34,310 bases of DNA. Source: an uncultured SAR86 cluster bacterium (GTDB taxonomy: Bacteria > Pseudomonadota > Gammaproteobacteria > Magnimaribacterales > AG-339-G14). A model generated the notes under the pieces. That model did not search any database, was not told the origin of the DNA, and saw only the letters and a program-made list of their open reading frames with translations. Of the stretch, positions 25,378 through 33,610 are shown piece by piece. Position 1 is the stretch's first letter. Each line of letters starts with the position of its first letter. A program made the translations under genes and the position numbers. The stretch is taken from contig CACJUN010000005.1 in NCBI GenBank assembly GCA_902596665.1, forward strand, positions 1 through 34,310, read 5' to 3'.

Positions 25378-27795
25378 CGTAATCGTTTCGCTAAGTTCTA
25401 TTTTTTCTGAAGAAGACCCTATTTCAATCGAATAACTGCCAGCTCTTATTTTCCAATCCTTGTCTTTAACATCCCAATAAGAGAAGTTTCTGGCGTTAAG
25501 GTGAATTTCAATTTCTTGTTTTTTTTGTTTTTCAATCAATACTTTTTTGAATGACTGAAGACTTTTTATGGGTTCATCACTTGGGCTACTTTCATACGAT
25601 ACATAACACTGAGCTACTTCTTGACCATCCATATCGCCGATATTTTCAATGTTGAATCTACAAACTACGTCTGCGTTATCGCCTACTGATATTTCAAGAT
25701 CTCCGTAGGAAAAATCGGTATAAGACAATCCATGCCCGAAAGGAAAGAGGGACTTGATGTTTTTTCTTTCGTACCATCGATGTCCAACCAATAGCTTTTC
25801 TTCGTAGTCCATTTGCGAATTCTCGCCCGGGTAACAGGAAAAAGCGGGAGTATCTTCAATTCTTTTTGGGAAGGTAGTAGGGAGCTTCCCAGAAGGATTA
25901 ACTTCACCAAATAAAATATCCATTAGGGCATTTCCATATTCTTGGCCGCCAAACCAAGATTGAAGTATTGCTTTAGATTGATCTTCCCAAGGCATCGAAA
26001 CCGGCGATCCTGAATTGATTACCACCACAGTGTTTTTATTTTCAGCCAAGACTGCGTCTACCAACTCATCTTGATTTGCTGGCAATCCTAAGTCAGCCCT
26101 ATCATTTCCTTCCGTTTCCCAATCTGAATTAGTGCCAATAACTAGAATGACTGCATCAGCTTCTTGAGCGGCTTTTTTTGCTTCCTGCAAGAGATCCACT
26201 GCCTCTGGTGGCTTGCATCCGAACTGAATTGCAGGAAATCTACCTTCAAAAAAATACTCAACTTCAAAACGGTAAGTTTGATCTTTGTTGAGGTTAATGG
26301 ATTGTCTTTTTGGAGCTGTCGCAAAAGAGAAGAAAGCCTCACCTGGAGAGGTTTCATTCCAATTATCAACAAGAACCTCTCCATCAATCTTCAATTTACT
26401 CAATCCTATACCAAAAATTTCAAATTCATGATCACCTGAAATATCCGGAGTGTAGTCACAAGAAAATCTTACGATGATATGAGGTCGTTCCTCTTTATTG
26501 ATAATGTTTTTAGCAAAACCTTCAAACACCCAGTATCGATTTCCTTTCAGAACTTCTGTGGATATAAGATTAGATTCGTCAATTTCTTTATCGAAGTACT
26601 CAACCAAAAAACCGTCTTCAGAATTTGAGAAAAGCCTCTCATCTAATTTAGGTAAATATTTATTCGTATTTGCTCCTTTTGCATAAGTGATCGCAAATTT
26701 ATCTTTGTACCTTTCATTCAATGCATCAAATGGGTGAACCTGATAATGGGGTTTTAGACTTGCACTACCGCCACCGATAATTTGACTGTTTTTCGCATTA
26801 GGACCAATGATTGCAACCTTTGAGATTTGATTATGATTCAATGGCAGGAGATTATTGTTTTTGAGTAAAACCATACCTTCGCAGGCTACATCTCTGAGAA
26901 GTTTATTATGAGCATCTCTAACGTTACTTTTTTCAGGTTTGTTTTGTGGAGAATCAAACCTTCCTGAGAATTTTCCTACTGATAGAATTCTATGTACTTT
27001 ATCGTCTATTATTTTTTCATCCACTAGACCTTCATTTACAGCTTGCAGCAACTTTTCACCCCATGCATTTCCTGGTCCTGGCATCTCAAGATCAAGACCA
27101 CCGTTAGCATTTTCAACAGTTTCCAATGCCGCTCCCCAATCACTTACTACATAACCGTCAAATTTCCATTCTTCTTTCAAGATGTCGATAAGAATTTCTT
27201 TATGGGAACTGCAAAAAATATTATTCAGTCGGTTGTATGCAGACATCACTGACTTAGCATCACCATCTTTTACACCCATTTCGAAAGGCAGAAGATATAT
27301 TTCTCGAAGTGTTCTTTCGTCTACATTAGAACTTACAGAATGTCTCTCAAATTCAGTATCGTTTGCAATAAAGTGCTTCAAACAAGCGGAAACTTTTTGG
27401 GATTGAACGCCTTTGACATAAGCAGTTGCAAGTTTTCCTACCAGCAAAGGATCTTCAGAATAATTTTCAAAATGTCTTCCACCTAAAGGATGTCTATGAA
27501 GGTTAATGGTAGGACCGAGCAAGACATCAACATCCTTATCTCTGGCTTCTTCTCCTAAAGCGACACCTATTTTTTCAAGCAGTTCTTCATTCCAAGTTGA
27601 TCCCATTAGAATAGGGCAAGGAAAACACGCTGAAGTCTTACCTGAGGTTCCGTCTCCTCTGACTCCGTTTGGACCATCAGACATTTTGATACTAGGTATG
27701 TCTAACCTCTCAATTTTATTGGTGTACCAATTATTGAAACCTGATAGTAAAAGAATTTTTTCTTTTAGGTTAAGTTCTTTAACTAAATCTTTCAT
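25366..27795 (-). CDS. Glycoside hydrolase family 3 beta-glycosidase with PA14 insertion
   Basis: GH3 enzyme of 809 residues without a signal peptide, so cytoplasmic. The N-terminal barrel carries IKMSDGPNGVRG, KHFIANDTEFER and the nucleophile Asp219 in GYVVSDWGA. The alpha/beta C-domain starts near residue 310 and is split by a PA14-like carbohydrate-binding module at about 394-525. A fibronectin III-like domain ends the protein (ENIGDMDGQEVAQCYV onward). This layout matches intracellular beta-glucosidases that release glucose or related sugars from imported oligosaccharides. The symporter and fused oxidoreductase beside it support a shared glycoside pathway. yggX starts upstream on the same strand with a 3-bp gap. 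Confidence 0.92.
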   Translation of the reverse strand: MKDLVKELNLKEKILLLSGFNNWYTNKIERLDIPSIKMSDGPNGVRGDGTSGKTSACFPCPILMGSTWNEELLEKIGVALGEEARDKDVDVLLGPTINLHRHPLGGRHFENYSEDPLLVGKLATAYVKGVQSQKVSACLKHFIANDTEFERHSVSSNVDERTLREIYLLPFEMGVKDGDAKSVMSAYNRLNNIFCSSHKEILIDILKEEWKFDGYVVSDWGAALETVENANGGLDLEMPGPGNAWGEKLLQAVNEGLVDEKIIDDKVHRILSVGKFSGRFDSPQNKPEKSNVRDAHNKLLRDVACEGMVLLKNNNLLPLNHNQISKVAIIGPNAKNSQIIGGGSASLKPHYQVHPFDALNERYKDKFAITYAKGANTNKYLPKLDERLFSNSEDGFLVEYFDKEIDESNLISTEVLKGNRYWVFEGFAKNIINKEERPHIIVRFSCDYTPDISGDHEFEIFGIGLSKLKIDGEVLVDNWNETSPGEAFFSFATAPKRQSINLNKDQTYRFEVEYFFEGRFPAIQFGCKPPEAVDLLQEAKKAAQEADAVILVIGTNSDWETEGNDRADLGLPANQDELVDAVLAENKNTVVVINSGSPVSMPWEDQSKAILQSWFGGQEYGNALMDILFGEVNPSGKLPTTFPKRIEDTPAFSCYPGENSQMDYEEKLLVGHRWYERKNIKSLFPFGHGLSYTDFSYGDLEISVGDNADVVCRFNIENIGDMDGQEVAQCYVSYESSPSDEPIKSLQSFKKVLIEKQKKQEIEIHLNARNFSYWDVKDKDWKIRAGSYSIEIGSSSEKIELSETITLGN

Positions 27796-27798
27796 GAG

Positions 27799-28065
27799 TT
27801 ACTCAACTGGTTTGAAACCAACCGGTTTATCAACGTCACCATTATTGAGAAATTTATCAAGTTGATCATTCAAATAATCTCTTGTTTCTTTTTCGGCAAG
27901 ATTTAATTGCTTTTCATTTATGAGCATTGTTTGGAGCTGTAACCACTCCATCCAAGCTTTTTTTGAAACGCTATTAAATATTTCTTCACCCCTAGGACCA
28001 GGGTAGGGAGGTCTATCTAATGCAGGAAGCTCTTCTTGATATTTTTTACAGAAAACCTTTGTCAT
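27799..28065 (-). CDS. yggX: Fe(II)-trafficking protein YggX
   Basis: Cytoplasmic protein of 88 residues that protects iron-sulphur clusters from oxidation. Nearly the whole sequence matches the family: VFCKKYQEELPALDRPPYPG with the conserved Cys near the N-terminus, GEEIFNSVSKKAWMEWLQLQTMLINEKQLNL, and the C-terminal KPVGFKPVE. It overlaps the end of mutY by 20 bp, the typical gammaproteobacterial pairing; MutY is itself an Fe-S protein. The GH3 gene starts 3 bp after its stop, which may place a sugar gene under the mutY-yggX transcript. Confidence 0.95.
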   Translation of the reverse strand: MTKVFCKKYQEELPALDRPPYPGPRGEEIFNSVSKKAWMEWLQLQTMLINEKQLNLAEKETRDYLNDQLDKFLNNGDVDKPVGFKPVE

Positions 28066-29047
28066 TTTGATTCAAAATTTTTTTAACGATATCCAATACT
28101 GGCTTAGGTGCACCCAATTTAGCAATTTTATTTTTTTCAATCCAAATAGTTTTTTCATCATCGGTTTCCATATCATCAGGAATATTAATTATTCTAGGTG
28201 ATATGTGGAAGTCTTTATGAGATAAGGAATGTTTGAAGCTAGGCAGTTCATTTATATTTTGCTTTGTCTGAAACAATTCTCGCTTGGGAAACACCCATAG
28301 GTTTGGCCAAATACCTTCATCAGGATTTTTACAAAGCATGACTTTGTTATTTTTCTGATAAATAAACCAATGAAAACTTTCTTGAGTTTTAGTGATTGTA
28401 TTCTTTTTAGTTTTGATGAAATCTTGTTTTTTAAAACTTAAGCAAGTTTTTTGAATGGGGCATAGATCACATTTTGGTTTTTCTTTCACGCAAATGAGAG
28501 AGCCCAAATCCATCATGCCTTGTCCAAAACTTCGATAATTCGTTTTTGGAGAATTCTGATACAAAAAAGGCTTGATGGATTTTTTTAACTCGCATGGATT
28601 GTTTTCTACATTAAGATATCTTGAAACAACTCTTTTGACATTCCCGTCAAGGATAGTTCCTTTCTTATTGAAGGCTAATGCAAGGATTGCTCCAGCTGTT
28701 GACTCTCCAATCCCAGGAAGAGAAACTAAATCTTCATAATTATCAGGAAATACTTGATGATATTTATCTGTGATTATTTTTGCAGTTTGGTGAAGATTTC
28801 TTGCTCTTCGATAAAAGCCTAAACCAGCCCAATTTTTGAGAACTTCATCTAGATTGGCTTTTGATAAAGTTAAAACATTTGGAAATGATTTCATAAAATT
28901 TTCGTAGAAGGGAATAACCGTGGAAACTTGAGTTTGTTGAAGCATGATCTCAGAAACCCAGACTTTATAAGGATCATTCGTTTGCCATGGCAAATTATTC
29001 CTACCGTGTAAGTTTTGCCACTCGATGATTCTTTCTGAAAATTTCAT
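28046..29047 (-). CDS. mutY: A/G-specific adenine DNA glycosylase MutY
   Basis: Base-excision repair enzyme of 333 residues that removes adenine opposite 8-oxoguanine. Catalytic Glu33 (VSEIMLQQTQV) and Asp134 (TILDGNVKRV) are present, with the helix-hairpin-helix SLPGIGESTAGAI (109-121) and the 4Fe-4S motif C-x6-C-x2-C-x5-C (186, 193, 196, 202). The C-terminal NUDIX-like domain (from about 220) recognises 8-oxoG; it is divergent in sequence but of expected size (WPNLWVFPKREL). The start is near 29047; a GGAGG lies 19 bases upstream, too far to be an ordinary ribosome site. Divergent from hisB across 49 bp. Confidence 0.95.
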   Translation of the reverse strand: MKFSERIIEWQNLHGRNNLPWQTNDPYKVWVSEIMLQQTQVSTVIPFYENFMKSFPNVLTLSKANLDEVLKNWAGLGFYRRARNLHQTAKIITDKYHQVFPDNYEDLVSLPGIGESTAGAILALAFNKKGTILDGNVKRVVSRYLNVENNPCELKKSIKPFLYQNSPKTNYRSFGQGMMDLGSLICVKEKPKCDLCPIQKTCLSFKKQDFIKTKKNTITKTQESFHWFIYQKNNKVMLCKNPDEGIWPNLWVFPKRELFQTKQNINELPSFKHSLSHKDFHISPRIINIPDDMETDDEKTIWIEKNKIAKLGAPKPVLDIVKKILNQNDKGFL

Positions 29048-29077
29048 AATTAAGATATTCTACCTCCATTGATAATA

Positions 29078-29083
29078 TATAAT
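29078..29083 (+). promoter_or_regulatory. Possible -10 element of the his operon
   Basis: TATAAT lies 13 bp before the hisB ATG in the 49-bp mutY-hisB gap, which would give a leader of only about 7 nt. No convincing -35 is seen at 17 bp, and no his leader peptide or attenuator fits in the space. Confidence 0.35.
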
Positions 29084-29096
29084 CTGCTTTCGTTTT

Positions 29097-29684
29097 ATGA
29101 GATCAATAGACTTAGAAAGAAATACTAAAGAGACGCAAATAAAGCTTTCTCTTAATTTAGATGGTAGCGGTTCTGCAGACTTATCCGTGGAATTACCTTT
29201 TTTTGCTCATATGCTTGATCAACTCGTCAGACACGGTGACTTTGATTTACAGCTTAATGCTATAGGCGATCTTGAGATCGATGCACATCACACTGTTGAG
29301 GACATTGGAATAATTCTAGGCGAAGCCTTTAACTCTGCTTTAGGCGATAAAAAAGGAATCAAAAGGTTTGGCTCTGCTTACGCACCACTAGATGAATCTT
29401 TATCTAGAGTTGTTGTTGATTTCTCTGGAAGACCAGGATTATTTTGGGATGTTGAATTTAAAAGAGAATTCATCAATGATTTTGATTTGCAATTGTTGGA
29501 AGAATTTTTTCATGGGTTTACTAACAAAGCCCTAGCAACCATCCACGTTGATAATCTAAAAGGGGCAAATGCTCATCACCAAGCAGAGACAATATTTAAA
29601 GCTTTCGCTTTAGCTTTAAAACAAGCGTGCTCAATGGACGATGCTAAAAAAGATAGGCTTCCGTCTACCAAAGAACTTCTTTGA
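29097..29684 (+). CDS. hisB: Imidazoleglycerol-phosphate dehydratase
   Basis: Histidine-biosynthesis enzyme of 195 residues converting imidazoleglycerol phosphate to imidazoleacetol phosphate, in the cytoplasm. The two manganese-binding motifs, DAHHTVED and GANAHHQAE, are intact, as are [14 protein letters not shown] and [15 protein letters not shown]. It is monofunctional: the HisN-type phosphatase domain fused to it in enterobacteria is absent. First of four his genes; the hisH ATG follows its stop by 2 bp. No Shine-Dalgarno sequence is visible. Confidence 0.96.
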   Translation: MRSIDLERNTKETQIKLSLNLDGSGSADLSVELPFFAHMLDQLVRHGDFDLQLNAIGDLEIDAHHTVEDIGIILGEAFNSALGDKKGIKRFGSAYAPLDESLSRVVVDFSGRPGLFWDVEFKREFINDFDLQLLEEFFHGFTNKALATIHVDNLKGANAHHQAETIFKAFALALKQACSMDDAKKDRLPSTKELL

Positions 29685-29686
29685 GT

Positions 29687-30295
29687 ATGAAAGTTGGAAT
29701 AATAGATTACGGAGCAAGTAATTTATACTCCATAGATAGAAGTCTTAGATATCTGGGAGCTAATACCCTCATAATTGACGAGCCCAATAAGCTCAAGGAA
29801 GTGGATAAACTAATTTTTCCTGGTCAAGGTTCTCTGGGTTCCGCAATGTCTCATTTAAAGAAAATCGAGCTGTTTGAAGATTTAAGAACACAGTTGAAAG
29901 AAAAACCTTTTTTGGGCATTTGTTTAGGACTCCAAGTTCTTTTTTCAAAAAGCGAGGAGGGAGATACTCAAGGATATGGATTTTACAAAAATGAAATATC
30001 AATGTTTCCCCCTGACTTACCTATAAAGGTTCCTCACATGGGTTGGAACAAAGTATTTATAAAACAAGATCATGACTTATTTACAAACATTGAAAATGAC
30101 ACAAGATTTTATTTTGTGCACTCATATTTATTAAAAGACTTCGAAGAGGAAAAATCTTTTTCTACCACTCATCACGGTATTGAGTTTATTTCATCTATTG
30201 GAGATGAAAATATTTTCGCTACCCAATTCCATCCTGAGAAGAGTGGAGAGGCGGGATTAAAATTTTTTGATAATTTTCTTAAATGGAACCCTTAA
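29687..30295 (+). CDS. hisH: Imidazole glycerol phosphate synthase, glutaminase subunit
   Basis: Class I glutamine amidotransferase of about 202 residues that supplies ammonia to HisF. With ATG 29687 as start (MKVGIIDYGASNL) the triad is Cys79 (LGICLGLQ), His182 and Glu184 (FHPEKSGEAG). An upstream in-frame TTG at 29681 overlaps the hisB stop and is less likely. The stop overlaps the preferred hisA start (TAATG), so the his genes are tightly coupled. Confidence 0.95.
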   Translation: MKVGIIDYGASNLYSIDRSLRYLGANTLIIDEPNKLKEVDKLIFPGQGSLGSAMSHLKKIELFEDLRTQLKEKPFLGICLGLQVLFSKSEEGDTQGYGFYKNEISMFPPDLPIKVPHMGWNKVFIKQDHDLFTNIENDTRFYFVHSYLLKDFEEEKSFSTTHHGIEFISSIGDENIFATQFHPEKSGEAGLKFFDNFLKWNP

Positions 30296-31014
30296 TGAAA
30301 ATTATTCCAGCTATTGATATCCAAGATGGGAAGTGTGTAAGGCTTACAAAAGGCGATCTAAATTCTACTGTTAAGTATTTTGATGATCCTGTCCAAGCTG
30401 CCGAACATTGGTATTCATATGGAATAGACAGAATTCATATAGTTGATTTAGACGGGGCAAAAAAAGGCCAGTCTTTAATATTGAACATCATTCATGATAT
30501 TAAAAAGAAATTACCAAAAGTTTCCCTTCAAGTAGGGGGAGGTTTCAGAAATAAAGAAACAATTGAGCGCGCATTAAATTCTGGCATCGATCAAATTATT
30601 TTAGGTAGTCTTGCTGTCAAAGATCCTATTTTATTTCATGAGATTGCTTCCTCTTATCCAGATAAAATTATTTTTGGGCTGGATACAAAGAATGACTATG
30701 TTAAGTCAGAGGCCTGGACAGAAGATTCAGGAGTTTATTGGATAGATTTGGTCAAAAAGTTTAATGATTTACCCATAAACTCTATTATTTTTACAGACAT
30801 AGATAGAGATGGAATGCTCAATGGACCTAATTTGGAAAAAATAACTGAATTAACAAGCAATACCTCATTGCCTATTATCGCATCCGGCGGTGTATCTTCT
30901 CTGGAAGATTTAATTCAATTAAAACAAATTAAAGGCGTCTCGGGAGTGATTTCTGGCAAAGCATTATACGAAAATACCTTTTCTTTAGATGAGGCATTAA
31001 ATTTAATTTCTTAA
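30295..31014 (+). CDS. hisA: ProFAR isomerase
   Basis: Beta/alpha-barrel isomerase of 239 residues acting on phosphoribosylformimino-AICAR phosphate. The first strand [17 protein letters not shown] holds the catalytic Asp, and the second catalytic Asp is in [14 protein letters not shown]; phosphate loops are GGGFR and ASGGVSS. I prefer ATG 30295, which overlaps the hisH stop by one base, over ATG 30283 because family members begin at MxIIPAID. Followed by hisF after 1 bp. Confidence 0.95.
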   Translation: MKIIPAIDIQDGKCVRLTKGDLNSTVKYFDDPVQAAEHWYSYGIDRIHIVDLDGAKKGQSLILNIIHDIKKKLPKVSLQVGGGFRNKETIERALNSGIDQIILGSLAVKDPILFHEIASSYPDKIIFGLDTKNDYVKSEAWTEDSGVYWIDLVKKFNDLPINSIIFTDIDRDGMLNGPNLEKITELTSNTSLPIIASGGVSSLEDLIQLKQIKGVSGVISGKALYENTFSLDEALNLIS

Positions 31015-31015
31015 T

Positions 31016-31774
31016 ATGACAGTAGCTGTAAGAATCATTCCTTGTCTCGATATTAGAGCAGGGCGAGTTGTAAAAGGCGTTAACTTTGAAAATATTATCG
31101 ATGCAGGAGATCCTGTAGAAACAGCAGAAAGATACAATACAGAAGGAGCTGATGAGCTATGTTTTTTAGATATAGATGCTTCTTATGAGAACCGATCAGC
31201 TACTCTTTCCACAGTTGAAGCTGTAGCTTCGCAGGTATTTATTCCTTTAACTGTTGGTGGAGGAGTTAGCAAATTACAAGATATAGAGAGATTACTTGAA
31301 AAGGGAGCAGACAAAGTATCGATAAACACCTCTGCTATCCTAGATCCGTCATTGGTTGGGAATGCAGCAAAGAAATTTGGTTCTCAGTGCATTGTTGTTG
31401 CGGTTGATTCAAAGAGAGAAGGAGAAAAGTCTTATGTTTACACTCACGGAGGAAAAAATAAGACTGCTTTCGAGACATCAGCCTGGATAAAAATCGTTGA
31501 AGGTGAGGGCGCAGGAGAAATTCTTCTAACTTCCATGGATAGGGATGGCACCAAAATAGGATTTGATAATGAACTTACCTCTTCAATTGCAAAAGATTTG
31601 AGTATCCCGCTTATCACTTCAGGAGGAGCCGGAAGTATTGATCATATGATAGAAGGGATAACCGATGGAAAAGCAGATGCTGTCCTCGCAGCCAGTATTT
31701 TTCACCAAAAGGAAATTACTATTGCAGAGGTCAAAGATGGCCTAGCTTCCAAGGGTATCGAAGTAAGGTTATAA
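31016..31774 (+). CDS. hisF: Imidazole glycerol phosphate synthase, cyclase subunit
   Basis: Barrel subunit of 252 residues that uses HisH-derived ammonia to make imidazole glycerol phosphate and AICAR. Catalytic Asp12 ([15 protein letters not shown]) and the second Asp after VVAV are present, with [12 protein letters not shown] and the phosphate loops VGGGVS and TSGGAGS. hisA, hisH and hisF are contiguous, but hisG, hisD, hisC and hisI are not in this window. The 3' end overlaps gpmA (opposite strand) by 6 bp. Confidence 0.96.
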   Translation: MTVAVRIIPCLDIRAGRVVKGVNFENIIDAGDPVETAERYNTEGADELCFLDIDASYENRSATLSTVEAVASQVFIPLTVGGGVSKLQDIERLLEKGADKVSINTSAILDPSLVGNAAKKFGSQCIVVAVDSKREGEKSYVYTHGGKNKTAFETSAWIKIVEGEGAGEILLTSMDRDGTKIGFDNELTSSIAKDLSIPLITSGGAGSIDHMIEGITDGKADAVLAASIFHQKEITIAEVKDGLASKGIEVRL

Positions 31775-32395
31775 AATCTCTTTTGAAATTACTTGAAGAT
31801 CTTCATCCAGCTTATAGACAATTGGCTGTCCAGTAGCGATCTCAAGCTTAACTATTTCATCCTCAGATATTTTCTCTAGATACATAATCAAAGCTCTAAG
31901 AGAATTACCATGAGCTGAAATTAAAATATCTTTCTGATTCCTTAATTCTGGATAAATAATATTTTCAAAGTATGGCAAAACTCTTTCAGCTGTATTTTTG
32001 AGACTCTCTCCTCCTGGAGGAGGAGTATCATAAGATCTTCTCCAAATATGAACCTGTTCATCTCCCCACTTTTTTCTTGCATCGTCTTTATTTAATCCAG
32101 ATAAATCTCCATAGTCTCTTTCGTTAAGGGCTTTATTTTCAGACGTGGGGATATCTTCTCCAAGCTCTTGCATGATGAGATTACCTGTCCTTTGAGCTCT
32201 TTTTAGTTTTGAAGTGAAATGTAAGTCAAAATTAATGTTAGTTTGTTTTATTTTTTTACCGGCATTACTAGCCTCTTCAATTCCTTTTTCCGTCAAATCT
32301 GGATCTTTCCAACCTGTGAATAAGTTTTCTTTATTCCATTGACTTTGTCCGTGCCTAACAAGAACTAAAGTTGAAATTTTTTTTGAATGAGACAT
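31769..32395 (-). CDS. gpmA: 2,3-bisphosphoglycerate-dependent phosphoglycerate mutase
   Basis: Glycolytic mutase of 208 residues interconverting 3- and 2-phosphoglycerate. The phosphohistidine motif VRHGQSQWN (His15), [13 protein letters not shown], Glu92 in [10 protein letters not shown], and His162 in [10 protein letters not shown] are intact. It is shorter than the 250-residue E. coli enzyme, lacking part of the C-terminus, as in other short GpmA proteins. Divergent from the rhodanese gene across 36 bp. Confidence 0.93.
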   Translation of the reverse strand: MSHSKKISTLVLVRHGQSQWNKENLFTGWKDPDLTEKGIEEASNAGKKIKQTNINFDLHFTSKLKRAQRTGNLIMQELGEDIPTSENKALNERDYGDLSGLNKDDARKKWGDEQVHIWRRSYDTPPPGGESLKNTAERVLPYFENIIYPELRNQKDILISAHGNSLRALIMYLEKISEDEIVKLEIATGQPIVYKLDEDLQVISKEIL

Positions 32396-32431
32396 AGTTT
32401 CTTCTAAGCTTACGGTTTAATATACGCTCCC

Positions 32432-32839
32432 ATGGAATACTTCATTCAATTCGTAATTGAAAATTGGTACATCGAGATACCTCTTATTATATCTATTGCA
32501 GCTTTAATATTGTTTGAAAAATCAAAAAGAGCTTCGAAAATTGAGCCTCAAGCTGCAACCATTATGATAAATAAACAAAAAGCTAGAGTCTTAGATGTCA
32601 GAAGTGCCATTGAATTTAGCAAAGGAACAATTCCCAATGCAGTTAATGTAAACAAAGATAACGCTTCTTGCATTAGTGCTTTAAAAGGAGATTTAGATAA
32701 CCCGGTAATATTTGTTTGTAATCAAGGCACTGATTCTTCAAAAATTGCATCCAGCCTTAAAAAAGATTTGAAAGAGGTTTATGTGATTAAAGGTGGTATT
32801 AATGCATGGAAAAGCGAGGGCTTTCCTATTGTGAATTAG
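32432..32839 (+). CDS. Membrane-anchored rhodanese domain protein (YibN-like)
   Basis: Protein of 135 residues with an N-terminal membrane helix (about 12-28) and a single rhodanese domain (ARVLDVRSAIEFSKGTIPNA, then the active-site loop CNQGTDSS with Cys96). It probably carries sulphur as a persulphide at the inner membrane; no substrate is known. In E. coli yibN lies beside a phosphoglycerate mutase gene (gpmI); the gpmA neighbour here echoes that. TAATAT at 32418-32423, eight bases before the ATG, could give a leaderless message. Confidence 0.85.
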   Translation: MEYFIQFVIENWYIEIPLIISIAALILFEKSKRASKIEPQAATIMINKQKARVLDVRSAIEFSKGTIPNAVNVNKDNASCISALKGDLDNPVIFVCNQGTDSSKIASSLKKDLKEVYVIKGGINAWKSEGFPIVN

Positions 32840-33610
32840 TTAAATATCTAGCTCTTGTATTTTTCTAGCTAAGGTATTTCTTCCCCAGCCTAGCAGCTTA
32901 GCAGCTTCAGATTTATTTCCTCTAGTGGACTTTAAAGCCACATTAATCATTGTTCTTTCAAAAATTGGAGTAGCTACATTTAATAGATGATCTTCCCCTT
33001 TAGAAAGTTGTTTTTCTGCCCAGCTTTCAAGAATCTCTTCCCAATTTTGCTCTTCTTTTTCAGTTTGAATAAATAGTTGTTTATGAAGGTCGCTCTCTTT
33101 TAAATCTTGTCCCGGCGAAAGAACAAACATTAACTTTCCAATAGCGTTAAAAAGGTCTTGCATAGCTTCTGATCTATCTACTGTTTTTTCTTTTTCAGGC
33201 AAAATTTCTTCAATTTGTTTATTTGAAACAGTCACTGATTTTTTTTCGCTAATCACTTTATCTATTTTTGATATGGCAGTATGAATATCGAAAGGTTTTG
33301 CTAAATAATCCCAGGCACCATTATCAAAAGCTTCAACAGTTGTTTCTAGATCAGAAAAAGCAGTCATCATTATGATGGGTATATTTGGATATTCATTTTT
33401 AAAAGTATCAAGAAGATCCATCCCATCTCTACCTGGCATACGCATATCTGTGAGAACTATATTAGGTGATTCAATATCTAATTGATTAACCACTTCATTA
33501 CCGTCTTCAAAAGTAGAAACTTCGAAACCTGCTTCAGATAATCCTTTTTCTAGAACCCACCTAATGGATTCATCATCATCAGCAACCCATATTTTTTTAT
33601 CTTGCCTCAT
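32840..33610 (-). CDS. glnG: NtrC-type response regulator lacking the AAA+ sigma-54 domain
   Basis: Nitrogen regulator of 256 residues; full NtrC has about 470. Residues 1-120 are the receiver (acidic Asp11-Asp12-Asp13, phospho-acceptor Asp55 in LTDMRMPG, Thr83, Lys105). Residues 146-160 (SEAMQDLFNAIGKL) match the NtrC segment just before the ATPase, and residues from 163 (VLSPGQDLKESDL) match the segment just after it, so about 220 residues carrying Walker A, GAFTGA and Walker B are missing. The C-terminus is a complete Fis-type HTH (NKSEAAKLLGWGRNTLARKIQEL). The frame is unbroken. It overlaps glnL by 4 bp, so the pair is otherwise standard. Confidence 0.9.
   Translation of the reverse strand: MRQDKKIWVADDDESIRWVLEKGLSEAGFEVSTFEDGNEVVNQLDIESPNIVLTDMRMPGRDGMDLLDTFKNEYPNIPIIMMTAFSDLETTVEAFDNGAWDYLAKPFDIHTAISKIDKVISEKKSVTVSNKQIEEILPEKEKTVDRSEAMQDLFNAIGKLMFVLSPGQDLKESDLHKQLFIQTEKEEQNWEEILESWAEKQLSKGEDHLLNVATPIFERTMINVALKSTRGNKSEAAKLLGWGRNTLARKIQELDI

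Noticed and set aside
29097-29684. Bifunctional HisB with phosphatase domain
   Set aside because: The protein has only the dehydratase part, at normal monofunctional length.
33100-33160. Frameshift or pseudogene in ntrC
   Set aside because: The frame runs unbroken through the junction, receiver and HTH residues are intact, and the overlap with glnL is preserved; a domain loss fits better.
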